Assembly: GCA_002633005.1 (NCBI GenBank)
Contig: NMRA01000437.1
Location: 92,330 to 156,329 of the forward strand
Source: Phoronis australis
Taxonomy: Eukaryota; Phoronida; Phoronidae
Reading direction: 5' to 3'
Length of the DNA: 64,000 bases
The notes under the pieces are model-generated. The model was given only the letters and a program-made list of their open reading frames with translations, was not told the origin of the DNA and made no database searches. Below are positions 12,238 to 24,911 of this stretch, in pieces. The stretch's first letter is position 1, and each line of letters opens with the position of its first letter. The position numbers and the translations under genes were made by a program.

Positions 12238-13235
12238 CTTACTTTGCCGTATTCGCCCTAATAAGCGCCCAGGATGCTTAGAAAAATTCGCTTCAGGAAG
12301 GTGGGCGCTTATTGTAGCCCAAAAGAGGTCGAAACTTGGTCTCCGAAAAAGGTGAAATCATAAGCTAGAATTCATCAAATTTACGCTTTGTGACGCATCT
12401 GTAACCTATGACAGAGTTTCTACAAAACCGCAGTGCATTGCTATCAAACTTTGTTGTTAAATTACGAGCATTTTTCAGAAAATCCCAGTGCAAAAACTCA
12501 CTGACTGATACGTCACTGCCTGCGATCGCCGATAGGTGAACTTGAATTCTTGAGTAAAAACATAGTTTCAATTCAACAAATTCCTCCTTAAGTTTTCAAA
12601 CTAGCATTCTTAATATTTTCAAGTTCCTGTGGAGTTGAAATTAACAGCATATTAAGTCCCAATCTGCACTAGATCGTACTCAGCAACACAAGAAAAATCT
12701 CTGGACGACTATACATGTTGTTGTCACGTGATGTTTGCTTTAAAGTTCTTCTGCGTATTGTGTGAGTGAGCGAGCATGTGCCTGTCATCAGAGTTTACTT
12801 GCCAGAGTAAACGCAATGTAACGATCTGGGTGTTCACTGTAACTAAGGAAATTAACACAATCAGTAAAGCAGAACAGTTTTATTTAGCACTTGTTGATCT
12901 CATCTGCTAAAAACGTTTGAGAATTGTCTCGGTAAGGCCGATGTCATTGAGTCGCCAGGTGACTGGATGCCTGACAGTTTAACAGTTATTTTTCAGGAGA
13001 TTACGTGGTTGTAAGGGTGCGGAAGTTTCACAATAGTGGGTTTATTATGACTTTAAAAACATCAATTACGACTAATTCAATAATTCCTCCTTAAAAATAA
13101 TGCAAACATTTTTTACTGTATTACTGTAACGCGCACTTCCTGGTCACATGCTTTTAACTGAACAAAGATCAAGTTTTCATTAGTCTTCGATTCTAGCTTG
13201 CGTTCTTTTTGAAGCACGGGCTTTTTGTCAAGATT
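12238..13235 (+). mobile_element. GCGCC-type TIR element, truncated copy 1
   Basis: Begins with TTTGCCGTATTCGCCCTAAT, close to the 5' terminus of the complete copy at 29755, and follows it in order: CATCAAATTTACG, CATTGCTATCAAACTTTG, GTTGTCACGTGAT, GCGTTCTTTTTGAAGC. I do not see the 3' terminal inverted repeat, so this copy is probably truncated. Non-coding. Confidence 0.75.
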
Positions 13236-13682
13236 TTTGTGCTTTGACCGCGAATTTCTTGCGAATTCGGTGGAGCAGGACACCGTAAATGGTATTGGGA
13301 GAAAGAACAATTCCTCATGGTTTGTTGAACTTCTGTTTTGGGTAAATTTATAGAGTTTTGTGTTTGCTATGGACAGCTGAGGAATTTCTAGTTCGAGTGT
13401 CATACCTTGTAGTACTATATATAGTGTATAGGGGATGAACAGAAGCTGAGGACGCCTGTGATTTCAGCTATTCGGGTTATAATTTTTGATTGAACTCCCT
13501 TTGTATGACAATAAGTCTGGTAAATATCAGACAGACGGGTCCGCCTTCAAATTAGCTCCCAGGGACCATCTTTAACTGAATCTGGTTCCAGACAGTCATA
13601 AAGAGGAACCCAATTACTAAATGTCTATTACACGTACACCGCCCGTACACCTAACCAACTAGCGACGTACTGTACACATAGT

Positions 13683-14492
13683 GTACCTAATTATCGGACG
13701 GAACCTAAATATCGGACATTTCATGGAATCTTACTTGAAGCATAATCTGAGAATTAAATGACACCAATTTTTGTTCCGTAATTGTAATGCATTCAATGTC
13801 CGGCACCGTCTCGTTTTTTACAGCGTTGCCTCGTTTTGATTTCACCGAGAGAGGGTGCAATTTAGACCCCCAAGTCGGCCTAAAATGGACGATCGCATAA
13901 ATCGGTTATAAAAGTTGAAAATAAAAGCTTTTTCCACAATGAAACCATCTCATTGAACTGACAATATGTCACTGTTACATTTTTTCGTTTGTTTTTAAAC
14001 TCAAGTCAAACCCCGACCGCGCACGTGCGGGTGTCATATCAAGAAGCCTAAGTGATACTAAAAACTGCAGTGAGTTTGCACGTGCTTTAGTCGTCTGCAC
14101 TAATTCATCGAAACGACTTGGCGCCGTCATCAGATTTCATTTCATGGATAATTTTGTTGCGAATGGACCTGGGTTCTAGCAGCATATATGTCAAAACACT
14201 CGAGCTGAAATTTGGCGACAAGGTGCCCGCGGCCATTACGTGGTTAGTCAGTTTTCCGCGGTGTGGCGTATGGAGAAACATGGTGTCCGATATTTAGGTT
14301 CTCCGAAGGTTTGGTTGTTGTGTTTTTTGAAGATCAGTCGGAACATAAATGTGGCTTTCAGTGACAAGATATAGTAACAGAACAATTCCGTGAAGGTAAA
14401 TCTTTATTTCAGCAAAGAATTTACAACAATCCGTAATATTTTCAATTAAATATAATGCAAAATGTGCCAAAACGTCCGATAATTAGGTCACT
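13683..14492. mobile_element. TIR element with doubled terminal motifs
   Basis: The left end GTACCTAATTATCGGACG (13683-13700) is repeated inverted at 14474-14492. Just inside, ACCTAAATATCGGACA (from about 13704) is inverted at 14283-14300. The nested inverted motifs and lack of any open frame suggest a non-autonomous DNA transposon. Confidence 0.65.
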
Positions 14493-14614
14493 TGACTGTA
14501 CACTGTCTACAGATCGAAACCCGGCTCGGCATTTGCATTAAATGTAAGGGTCAGCGAGTCTGTAGCCCCTCAAATAAAACCTCAAAGAAATCAAAGCAAC
14601 ACCATCTACTTACG

Positions 14615-15257
14615 GACTAGCATGCGCATTATACAACAGTTTCAAATCTTCTCAATTCCTCAAAACAGAAGTCTACTATTTCACCAAATAATTGCAAAAC
14701 ATCCGGAGCGGAAATATTGCGAAACACAACTCTGAAATCAGGAGAGTTGTGGCCAGTAGAGGGGGCTGCCGTACCTAGCCGCGAAGTCGGTCTGGGTTGT
14801 TCGGTGCCGCCGGGGTTGCCCGGCAGTGCACGAAACAGCCCCGAATAGGGACTCAACTAGTCCCTTGAATCTTTTGCTCATCTGTGTCTTTGTTAACTCA
14901 CAGACGTAATCCTTTTCTATCATTTCATTTTTATTACGAGCTCATCTCTGACTAATGAAATTTTCTAATAACATATCTAAAAACTGTTCCCCGCCGAATT
15001 CAATGAAAATAAATAGGTCTTTAGTAAGTTAGGGGCGTTGTGGCGTGAAAAAAAAGCTATTTTCGATAATATTGAAAATTCGACATCAATTTCACTCTCG
15101 ATTTGTAGATCAAACCCGAAAATTGACTTAGTGATGAAACTAAAACAGCATAAAGGACAATAAGTCGGTGTTTCAACAAATACCGTGACAGTAAATTTAG
15201 GGAACCGAAGTTGAGTTCCCGCTATTAGGGCCTCTTTCGTGCACTAACACGGCGGGC
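14615..15257. repeat. dispersed repeat, copy X
   Basis: From TTCAATGAAAATAAATAGG at 14999 to about 15257 it matches 18705-18965 in the same direction with scattered changes. The piece 14815-14870 reads as an inverted version of the 3' part (AACTAGTTGAGTCCCTATT-like), so the element seems to have a foldback arrangement. The GC-richer 14630-14870 has a short minus-strand open frame that I do not recognise. Confidence 0.55.
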
Positions 15258-18200
15258 ACAGGCCCCCAAAATCTCATCATTAAGGGCCTATATGTGAATA
15301 ATCAAGTTTGACAGAACGGTCATTGTCATGACTCAATCAGACCCCAGGAAACCCTAGCTGTAGTGTGGTCAGTTGAACTGTAACACTCGTGAGTTTAACC
15401 TTAGCATGGCTCACTTGAATTTTGCGTCATAGACTGGCTGAACACACAAGAAAGATGTCAACAATACCATGAGTACTAATTCTATCAACCCTGTTTTATT
15501 TTCCTTCGCTCACAGTAACTTTTCACCACTTGGGTTTCTGTTTGAGACTCCACTGACCCTCTCACTTGTAGATAAGAATACTTCCTAACTGTAAAACTAA
15601 ATTATAGTTTGCGATGGAGAAGGTGGAGATATTTTTCTCTAGTTCAAAAATCAAATGTGTTCACTGATTAGATAGAGCTTTTTAAAGTGATATATATTTA
15701 TTGAAGAATACACAGAACATACAAAGAAATAATAACAAATCCAGAAACCGCTTAATAGTAGGCAAACCATATGCCGCTTTCATCATTGATGAACACCATT
15801 TTCTTATCAACGCAGTTTGAGTTATAGAAACTCCAAATCTCTTACCAACTCAATATTTCTTGATCAAAAGCTGTCCTGTGATCACTGATTTATGGAAAAC
15901 AACAGACTTACGTGTGATGTGTGCCTCGTTGCTTTAGGTGTGTTCAAGCTATTTTGACATTTTATGTTAATATATTTTTCCAAATGTTGCGGAAATGATT
16001 CAAGGAACTGGGCAATTGGAACTGTATCCTGTCATAACTCTGAAAGGCTAGCTTGTGCTGTGGAGGGCATTTCTTCTGATGGTTCATTTACCCCTGTCAT
16101 TTTTATAAGAGGATACGAAATGTGTTTCCAATTGTTTTTACTCTGATGCATTTAATACAAAACGTGTTCTCTTAAACTGCAATATTTGCCGATACGAAGA
16201 CAATATAAAATTATACTCTGTATCAATTAAGTTACAGAAACATATATATTTTTTTATTTCAGTTCCTATTTTAAAATGTTGAGATCAGTATCCCTACTCA
16301 GTCGTTTTATACTTTCTTTTTTCTTTTTCTTACATTACAAGTACATTTACGCCAAGCAGATACACCGCCACATCTACTTGAAAGTTTAATAACTATCTTA
16401 ATTCGCAATTATGATGATTTGGGAACAGCCAACCACCTTCCCCAACCCTCTCCCACAAACAGTGGTCGGTGATGGTTTTGCGTGATTTTGTTGTGTTTCA
16501 CGGTTTTTAACATAACCTTGGCATCAACATTTATTTAAAAGTTTTGTCCGGGTGACTTAATCCGTTTGAAAAGGCACTGACTTCATATCACGATATCAGT
16601 TTGCAGTTTTACCAGCTTAAATTATTCTCGGTCAGGCTCCTCGTGCATGCTTCCTTCAGTTTCGGTTTTTGGGACTCACGGTTTCGATTTACCTCAGATA
16701 AGTAAAATAGAGTCTATATAGGAAATAAATATCCATTATACATGTCAAAAAACGACTATCATCAGCCTTCATTTTTCACTGAACGTGTAAGCGGACGACG
16801 CGCGCGGCGGATGCCGTGTCCGGTACCGCAGACTGACTGATAAATCGGCACCTGTTCACGCTCGGTCTTAGCAGCGCTGCAGCAAATGGTTTTCAGCAGT
16901 TTCAAATGCCGATTACAAACCTAATCCACATATAGGCAGGTTCAGGGTCCAGGCGAAAAAACAAAAAACGCCGTCGAAGCTATACAGCCTGTACATTTCG
17001 ACGGTTTTAGGGGCTACGCGGAGTACGTTGTACTGAGTCACTGAAACCGGCAATGTCTTTGGGCCGGAAAAGTTTAATAGTAATGGTTGCTTAGATACGA
17101 AAGTCACGAAATGGATGAGTCACAATACTATTGGTTCACTGTTTTAGGAAGCTGACTTCATTTTTTCATTCACATTACCCCGCTGACCTACGAGGACAAT
17201 CTGAATCAACACCTGGATGTGAACCCAAAGCCCCCTTTGTTTGATCATTATGTACTCGGTAGCCCATTTCAAAATTTAATTCGTATTGCAACCGAACCCG
17301 GTTTTCAAAGGCTTGACTGATATCAATATTCTTATGTAGCGTCAGGTTCCGATGTCACGAGGCCACGCGCGGAGAATCGGAATGCAATGATGTAAACACG
17401 CATCACTGAACTCAAAACTGTTGTCAAATAAAAGCCCATCCTGTCCTTAGTTGACATTTCGATTTATTTCATCCAGTATTTTATTGCTCTGCATATGCAT
17501 CACTAATGCGATAACTACTCTGCACCACACAAATCAAAGAGCTTTAAGATCAACTTTTGAGATGTCAAGGCGACGCCGCCGGGTTGATGGGGCTGGCATA
17601 GACAAAGTAAGTGCCTCGGTTTCCGGAGGTATCGTCCTCCAAGGGATCTGCTCAATCGATTTTGAACCCGAGGACAACCGCACCGTCTGGTTTTTCCCAA
17701 ATATCGCTTATTAATGCAGAAAATTTTATGAGGAATATGATCTGAACTTCTTCAAGAACTTGCAAATTTGTTCGTGGACTTGACCGTATCGGGTACATGT
17801 ATGTAACAGTCCACTAAGTCGAAAACTCCGGCAAACCCAATATTGGATAGTTCTTCATGGCGCTAGCCTACATAAAGTGCGTAATCGCGCCATTTTCCGA
17901 ATTATGTACAAGTTTCTCTACGACAATATCCGTGCGTGGGTCCTTCGTATATGTTTACAGTTTTAGCAAACGCTTCTCTACCAATGACCACATAAATTGA
18001 CGGTTCAGTGTGGATCTGATCTTCGAGAGAACATCCCAACTTGCTGGTAATTTAATTATGAAATTTCAAATTTTCTTGGATCACAAAAACATCTCAGATC
18101 TCACAAAAAGAACAAAAAATCAAACAGTTAGCGTCTGGAATTATTGTTGAGCGATCGTGACTTTTGATCAATGCATGCAAGTGAATCACAAAACTTGTTG

Positions 18201-18701
18201 GACACAAAGTGAATAGTCAGCCAACCCAGCACGCTTATTGTTGCCGGGAGTTAAATCTTTGGCACTCAACCGGGCGCACATCGGAGTTAGCCTCCCTTCC
18301 GCACACGATGAAAACCCCACCGACACGTGGTTCAGCTGCTGGAATCCATAATAAACGTACACATAGTGTAATTTACCGGCTTACTGAGTGTGAAAATTGT
18401 GACCCAGCAGTGCAAGTACAAGCAAATGGCGAATGTGAATATTACATTGATCTGAATTTTAACGTTTACATTTTTGATGTTGCGAAAACGAACCTTTTCT
18501 CGTGTTGATGGAGCAAATCCTGAGACACGGGTAACTGTCAAATGTGAATTTCAGCGAACAAGCAGCTGGTAATTGTTCAGCGTAACTATAACGGCAACTA
18601 ATTATGTACCTATGAAAATGTTTAATTTTCTGTTTGGTGATGCTGCGAAGACTCTTTGTTCGGTTGCCCAAGTCCCAAATAAATACCCATAACTGAACCT
18701 T
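15258..18701. other. no confirmed gene; CpG-richer islands
   Basis: Mostly AT-rich unremarkable DNA. About 16785-17100 and 17560-17700 are clearly richer in CpG. The second contains a possible first exon (see 17561-17605). Confidence 0.4.
17561..17605 (+). CDS. possible first coding exon (weak)
   Basis: ATG at 17561 in good context gives MSRRRRRVDGAGIDK and runs exactly into GTAAGT at 17606, a consensus donor, inside a local CpG-rich patch. A basic N-terminus spliced to unseen exons is possible. No downstream exon was found and chance cannot be excluded. Confidence 0.2.
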
Positions 18702-18965
18702 GAGTTCAATGAAAATAAATAGGGTCTTAGTTCTTAATCTGGGGGCGCTGCATAAAAAGATCTTTATTTATTTTCAATATTGAAAACTCAACCTACGTAC
18801 AGGTAAAGTTCAATCTCGATTTGTATCAAAGCCAAAATTTAAAGAAACTAAAACAGCCAGCATCAGAAAGGTCAACCGGTGTTTTTCCAATCCATTAAAT
18901 AATGCAGTAAATTTAAGGAACTTAGTTGTGTCCCTATTTGGGTTTGTTTCGCCCATGCAACCACT
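18702..18965 (+). repeat. dispersed repeat, copy Y
   Basis: Same repeat as copy X: shared GTTCAATGAAAATAAATAGG start, a GGGGGCGCTG-like block, AATCTCGATTTGTA, GAAACTAAAACAGC, and the GTGTCCCTATTTGG end. About 3.7 kb from copy X, same orientation. Confidence 0.65.
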
Positions 18966-19429
18966 GAGGACGCGGTGCCCTGTCGCGTGCTTCAAATGTA
19001 CTGTGCCGGGTCCATCCGACGACGGTCGGGGCGGGAAACCATGACTCGCGGATTTGTTATATATCGGTCCATTTCACAATTATGGTAGTTCGTAGCAAAA
19101 ACACCGCGGGAGCCTAGCGAAACTGTGGCACAGTTTACTAAGAAACCTAACACTAGCTCGTCAGTCTCGATAAACTTTCAAGTTAAAGCATAAACAAAAA
19201 TTTCTTTAATGATATTGTCTAGATGACGAAAGTGTGTAATTTTTCCTATTGTTTAATGTGTAACTAAGTAGTTTTCGTTTATTGTTTTTCTGAATTTAAT
19301 TAGATCGAGTTATTGTTCATATCTACCGTCTGCGTAATTTTAATAAATTTATTTATTTATGTCCGTGCTTCGCGTGAGGTCCATGTTTTAGACTTTTCTG
19401 TTTTCCTAGGCATTTTTCATGTGCCGTCA

Positions 19430-19512
19430 TGCATGGAGGGCGCACCATAGGGGGTTGGAAGGAGGCGCTGTAGCTCCCCACTTTTCAATGCTCCAGCGCC
19501 CGTCATGTGCCA
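19430..19512. repeat. short foldback repeat (CCATAGGGG family)
   Basis: Contains GGCGCACCATAGGGGG and a later GCGCCCGTCAT that folds back on the start. Related to units at 20168, 20253 and 47788. Confidence 0.5.
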
Positions 19513-19669
19513 CTTTAGTGTACAGTATACTGCATGTTTATAATTTAATTCGAGATTAAGCAACCGAATATGAGCCAGGGATAGGTCATTGATTGTATTA
19601 AAAGGTTGCTGTTGTTGATGCTACTTGAACACGCCGGGGCAGTGTCACCTGTACTGCGGTCACAATCCA

Positions 19670-19995
19670 GTGGCGGATCTAGGATATCACAAGGGGGGGG
19701 GGCCAACATTTTGTCCGGCTGAAAGCATTTGCGTAAAGTCAACCACAATTGTAGATGCGCATAGCATCGAATGGGGGGAGGTCGGGAGGGAGGTTTACCC
19801 CCCTCCCGCCCAGGAAATTTTTCTGTTTTTACCTCTATAAATCAAGCATTTTCCTTGATTCCTGAAGTATTATCCAAGAAAAAAAGCAAAAAAACGGAGA
19901 TCGTGTCAAACAGGAAAAAGTGCAAATTCCGAAGATTCGAACACGCGACCTGGCGGTCTGAGCGCACGTGCATAACCACTACACCACTACGAACC
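19670..19995 (-). mobile_element. tRNA-derived SINE-like element
   Basis: On the minus strand, 19990-19928 looks like a tRNA head: an A-box-like GTGTAGTGGTTATGC and a B-box-like GTGTTCGAATC at the expected spacing. A T-rich body and a G-rich CCTGGGCGGGAGG segment follow. The acceptor stem does not pair well, so this is a SINE relic rather than a working tRNA gene. The G-run part resembles 46889-46985. Confidence 0.5.
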
Positions 19996-20167
19996 AACTA
20001 CTAAACATTCACTTAGAGACCTACTCGTTTATGGTCCACAGCGTTTGCGCGCGAAACCTACTTCTTTTTGTAATGCTTATTACACGTTTTAAATTTTGTT
20101 CCATCAATTTTAACAAATTTGTCGAGCGGTAGACCGACAGCATTCAATGTACGTAATGATAGTACGA

Positions 20168-20313
20168 TATACCATGGGCGACTCAGCACTAAAAAGTGAG
20201 GGGAGGGGGGGCTCATAGCCCCGAGCCTCCCTATGGTGCATCGTCCATAAACAATGGGCGGCGCGCAGGAGGGGTCCGGCTATAGCCCCAGCCCTCAATG
20301 GTGCGCCGCCCAT
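20168..20313. repeat. two adjacent short foldback repeats
   Basis: 20253-20313 begins ATGGGCGGCGC and ends with its exact inverse GCGCCGCCCAT, with GGCTATAGCCCC inside. 20168-20250 is a related unit with CTCATAGCCCC and a CTATGGTGCATCG end. Same family as 19430 and 47788. Confidence 0.7.
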
Positions 20314-20319
20314 TCACCC

Positions 20320-21654
20320 ATTAGTCACCTCGCGTTTGACGACAAAATAGCTAAACGTGACGTCATTAGTCTGAGAATACTTTATAGTCTCCTGCACAGA
20401 CCCTCTCTAGATATTGGTTGGCAAGCCGTGACGTCAGCGTGTGACGCCCACGGAACCAGGTTAGAGAATGCTATCACTAAACAAACGTACCTATAGCTTC
20501 GACAGCCAACGATAATGACCCTCTAAGACGTCACTGATCGGTATTTCTGAGAATAGTACACTTAAGTTTAATTATTGAGTCATTATAGTTTTGCTTGTCT
20601 GAATATTTTGTATATGTTTGTGCTCCAGATATAAGAAGAAGGCAGAGTGACTATAACACAATTAATAATTACAAAAACAATGACGTATTCAAGTCAGCAC
20701 TCTCAACAAACACTGGTGCACAGACAACTAAGGCATGGTCCGAGAACCTAATTAGTTGAGAAGGTTCCTAGAATGTTTTTTTACCATTCGTAAACTTGGT
20801 TAATTCGTGTCCACAAGGTCTTTTGGCCGCTCCCCCGGACCCGCTTTCGTTAGCAGTTTTGGACAATAAATTTTAAACTCATTAAGCCCGGAACAGAAAA
20901 CTAGTCGTGAAAAGTCATGTTTCTGGTCTCAAGTAGCCTACTGTTTTCAGGTTGTGTCGGTGGGAATACCACGTAGGGCCAGGGGGTTTTCCCGCAGACC
21001 CAAATTAAACATTAAGTCCTAAGTGCGTCGCTGCCAAGAAATGTATTTCCTGGTATGACGTCACCAGTCGCGGAAAAACAACACATGCAAGAAACTGCGC
21101 CCGCCTGAACCTTCCGAAATGCAGCGAAAGCGCCGCTGATTATTCGGTCAATCGCGTTCACTTGTAAGTAATTTTCAACTGTAAGGTGTTTAAGTGTAAC
21201 CCATAGCAATTGTTAGTTTGCAATCTGAAACGTTAAGGACGCAGTCACAGACCTGACGGTGACGAGTTGAGTTTCGTCCATCCCCGTCCCTGGGTCAGTG
21301 AAGTCTGACTCTGAAGACACATCCGGAGCTTGTCCCTCTTTTACTTCGGATGTAAGACGTTAACATGGAAACGTTTCTCAGATTGTCTAATTATTTCTAT
21401 AGATAAGAGTAGATATTAGTCGGATTATGTGGTCCCTGATTTGGCGAACCAATAAACCATGCTTTAGCCCCCCTAGCCCTTTCGCCCAAATGGTTGTTAT
21501 TTCACCAAAATAATTGGAGCGTCGACGTGCCGCTGTTAAATCCACCTGGTTGGTTCGAAGTTAAATGGTACTGTTAACTCTGATTCAGGACTGTAGCTAA
21601 CCATTCATACTAACCACAACTCCCCAAAATATCCACACTAGAAAGGGCCAGCTT
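20320..21654. other. intergenic, nothing recognised
   Basis: No domain-coding frame, splice-consistent exon or clear element was recognised here. Confidence 0.4.
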
Positions 21655-22109
21655 TTGTAATCTCCTTTGATCTACACTCTACAGGAGTATGAAATGGATT
21701 GTACTTTATGTCTTTAAGGAAATCTTCTCCCAAGGATGTTAACTGCAAGTGAAAATTTGTTAATTTTTACAAGTGTTTCCAGATGGATTGATTGGTGGTG
21801 AGCCCAGTGTGGCATCAAGTGATTTTTTTGAGTCGAATTAAACAAGTTTTATCAGCTAGCATGCATTTGTGGAAGTGCCAAATTTATAGTTGTTTTGTAT
21901 GTCTTCTCATCAAGACAATCCCTTTCGGTCTTGATGTTGTTGACAAAAAAAATCCAAATCATGTTTTCATAAAAAGTCCAAACTTTTGGTAATACTATGC
22001 TGTAGTTAAACATTCTATAAACAGTTCCTTGTAGTGTTTGGAGAACCAAATATATTGTGTTTGTAGTATGCAGATCATTATAGTTTGGTAGCAGCCCTTC
22101 ATTGGTGCA

Positions 22110-22494
22110 TACTTGGTTGAAGGCACGACTATACTTTTTGTTTGACAGCTTTATATATTGATCGTGGAGTCTATCGATTAGCTACGAAAACCTGTGCTGA
22201 ATCAGCTACAGCTCCCAGGCAGACTGTGTGCCCTTAGGTTTGGTAGCTTTCTACATTCACACTGTCGGCTTGTTTGCCCGTTACCGTTTATTTCACTGTT
22301 CATTTCACGTCCTACAAATTTGATTCACCTATTGCCTGATGAGACATGTCTCGAAGAATAGCAACTGTAACTTGTTTGTACGCTACGTCTCTTGGTGTGT
22401 TGCTTCGTAACAGTACACCTGAGTATAGGAGATTGTTTATAGACTACGAGTATATTTGTCTAACAAAAAGCACAGTCATGCCTTCAACCAAGTT
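22110..22494. mobile_element. TIR element in unit A (Penelope/hammerhead type?)
   Basis: Terminal inverted repeats of about 36 bp: TACTTGGTTGAAGGCACGAC at 22110 and its inverse ending at 22494. The matching place in unit B lacks it. The inside shares CATTCACACTSTCGGCTTGT and a CCTGATGA...GAA block with the larger element at 45083-46167. Confidence 0.7.
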
Positions 22495-23311
22495 TGTATT
22501 ATAATTATGTGCAAATGTTGGCATTTTTTTAGGGTTACTTTAAGACTTTCAAGGATGTGATTTTCTTACTCTATCATGCCATACTCTACTGAGTAAACGT
22601 CCAGCACTATTCTGTCGTAAATTGAGAAAAACTTCTGGTAACCAGGCATGGTTGTTTGAGAAGTTCAGTTTAGGTGTTTACTTGAATGGTTGATTTACTC
22701 ACACCATTGCGTTCACTGTTCTTTATCCCACAAGTATAATTACAATATGAATAAGCTAAAAGAATCATTTCTCCTCTCTTTTAACAAAGAGCACGAATTT
22801 CCCAGCCAATTGAGACAAAAATTGTCTTGAGACAGGTGTTCCCAAGTGCACTGACTATGCCAAGGAAATCTAAAGTGTATAAATTCAGTGTTCTCCACTA
22901 CAAAATATTCAAATTCGTCTTGAATTTCAAAATTCATGTACATGTGGTCAAAATCAATGTTTATATTGTTGGGATTTTGTACGTTAAGGCTTGAAATAAA
23001 TACACTAAACTGGTAACAAAAGTACAGCATGTCCTAATTTGCTGGGAAATGACTAATCTCCCAATAATTCAAACTCGTTGCACGGGTTTTTAAACTTGAC
23101 AAAAGTGAGCCAAACTCGTCACAGCAAAATTTAAATTTGACGCAGTGATGAGTCAAAATAAGATGTGGAGAACGCTGTAATTGGGGGCAGGTTCAAGCCG
23201 AACGAGTGGAGATTTGGAGATTTCAGGGGTGGATGTTGAGTCAAATGTAGGCATTAACCTGTTGTTTCTGCAGTGATTGTATCAAACACATTTATCAAAT
23301 TTGCATGTATG

Positions 23312-23317
23312 TTTAAT
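23312..23317 (-). terminator. possible poly(A) signal of gene A
   Basis: Minus-strand ATTAAA about 100 nt after the stop codon of gene A. No AATAAA was seen closer, and ATTAAA is the common variant. Weak on its own. Confidence 0.3.
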
Positions 23318-23415
23318 TTGTTCTCACAAAGGTGAATTCTAATTTGAATTAAAAGCGAGAATTTTTGTAAAAAATGTTGCATTCTCTGAATTAATCAAAA
23401 TAGGCCGCCATCTTC

Positions 23416-24911
23416 TTAGACGTTGACAAACCACTTGAGCGCCACCCTGTCTTGGTTGTGGCCTCGTGGGTTGTGCGTGCCGACTGTGTAACGAATCATG
23501 TCTCGTTTTCCTTCTGTGGTGACTATGGAGAACCACCAGTATGGGTTGGATTGAATTTCGTATTCGAACTGGTTACCACTGGCTGACTGGACGCTGACAT
23601 GCTTGACGTTCTGAGCCGCAACTGCACCAGCGCCGGACACACGCAGAGCCAAGTTGTGAGCAGGGAAGGATGAGTAAGCATCTTGGTTGTCCTGAGTGAC
23701 AATCTGTACCGAGGCGCCACGTTTGATCGCTGTTACCAGTTCGCTTCGGCTTCCACCAATAACTGTTCCATCTGATCGGTGAGACAATGCCATCTTCATT
23801 GGCCGCGTCTCGACATACCAGTTGATCTCCATCTTTGAGGTGGTAATGCCACGTGCTGTGTTTTCTCCTACATTGTATCTTGTATCTGTCACCCTTCCTG
23901 TAGTTGATTTCATTTGCCAGTACCAGTACGCATTGTTCTGGAATTGTTTTGGACCTGCTTTGCTGACGTGCCCAAGGTTTTGAACAGTAACATGACCATT
24001 GCGCACCCATATGAAGTCCGCTTCAGTGATGTACATACTGTGACTGGTTTTATCCTGTGTCATCACTCGTACCCTCTTGCCAGCCCTGATTTCATTGATT
24101 AAGTCTTGCCTTGTGCCAAACTTGGCTTCACCGTTTTCACCACTAGTGTAGACAAGTTTCCAGCAACGATCAGCGAACCAGGTGAATGACTCTTTGTCAG
24201 AAGTGTGGCCTCTATCTATGTGTTCACCTACAGTCCATCTTGACATGTCGCGGGTGCCATCTGTTGATACAGTTGTGAACCACCAGTAAGCATTAGACTG
24301 GAAGGTGGCCACGTTTCCAGATGATGTAGCGCTCACATGATTCAAGCTCTGTCCAGAAACAAAACTGCCATCTATTGGTGCGTGTATATTCTGCATGGAA
24401 AAAGAGTAACTGTTTCCGGAAATACCCCTTATATCTGCTCCGTTGTCTGCTATAGAGTCAGCCAAAGAGAACAGTGCTCCTCCTGTCCTGGCTCCTGTAG
24501 CGTTGTTTTGGTAATAAGCTACTCGACTGGGACCAGGATATTTAACAAACCAGGAAGCTCCCACCTTTGTTTTGGTGTCTCCCCTGAACGTACTGGCGCC
24601 CACGTTGTATCGTGTCATATGAACGTGTGCAGAAGAGCACAGATACACCCACCACCAGTATGCGTTATCTTGGAATTTGTCAAAGCCATTCTTACTCACT
24701 GCCTGAAGAAGCTGTATACATACGTCGGCATTATTTGGCATGATGTGAATGTTATCAGCTTCGGCGCTATAGCCTCCACTACCCCAAGCACTAACAAAGA
24801 CCCTCACTCTGGCCCCTTGTCGTACTGCATTCACCAGGTTAGACTTGCTCCCTTCAGCAACAGACCCTGTAGCAGTTGTCCTTACAGCCAATTGCCATCC
24901 TAGGGCACACT
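23416..24911 (-). CDS. gene A exon 2 (four repeats)
   Basis: Acceptor ATTTACAG ends at 24912; 1496 nt to the TAA at 23418-23416. The frame opens Glu-Cys-Ala-Leu-Gly-Trp-Gln. Hallmarks: NAYWWWVYLC, NAYWWFTTVS, NAYWYWQMKS, NPYWWFSIVT and the repeated R-Y/W-N/T-V-G. No in-frame stops. The first internal ATG-like start is not the real start, because the acceptor and signal-peptide exon fit precisely. Confidence 0.92.

Noticed and set aside
19928-19990. Functional tRNA gene
   Set aside because: A- and B-box-like parts are present, but the acceptor stem does not pair and the D- and T-arms are imperfect; better explained as a SINE head.
23416-24891. Gene A read as a 491-residue single-exon protein starting inside the exon
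   Set aside because: A precise acceptor 20 bases further upstream joins in frame to a signal-peptide exon, and gene B shows the same structure.
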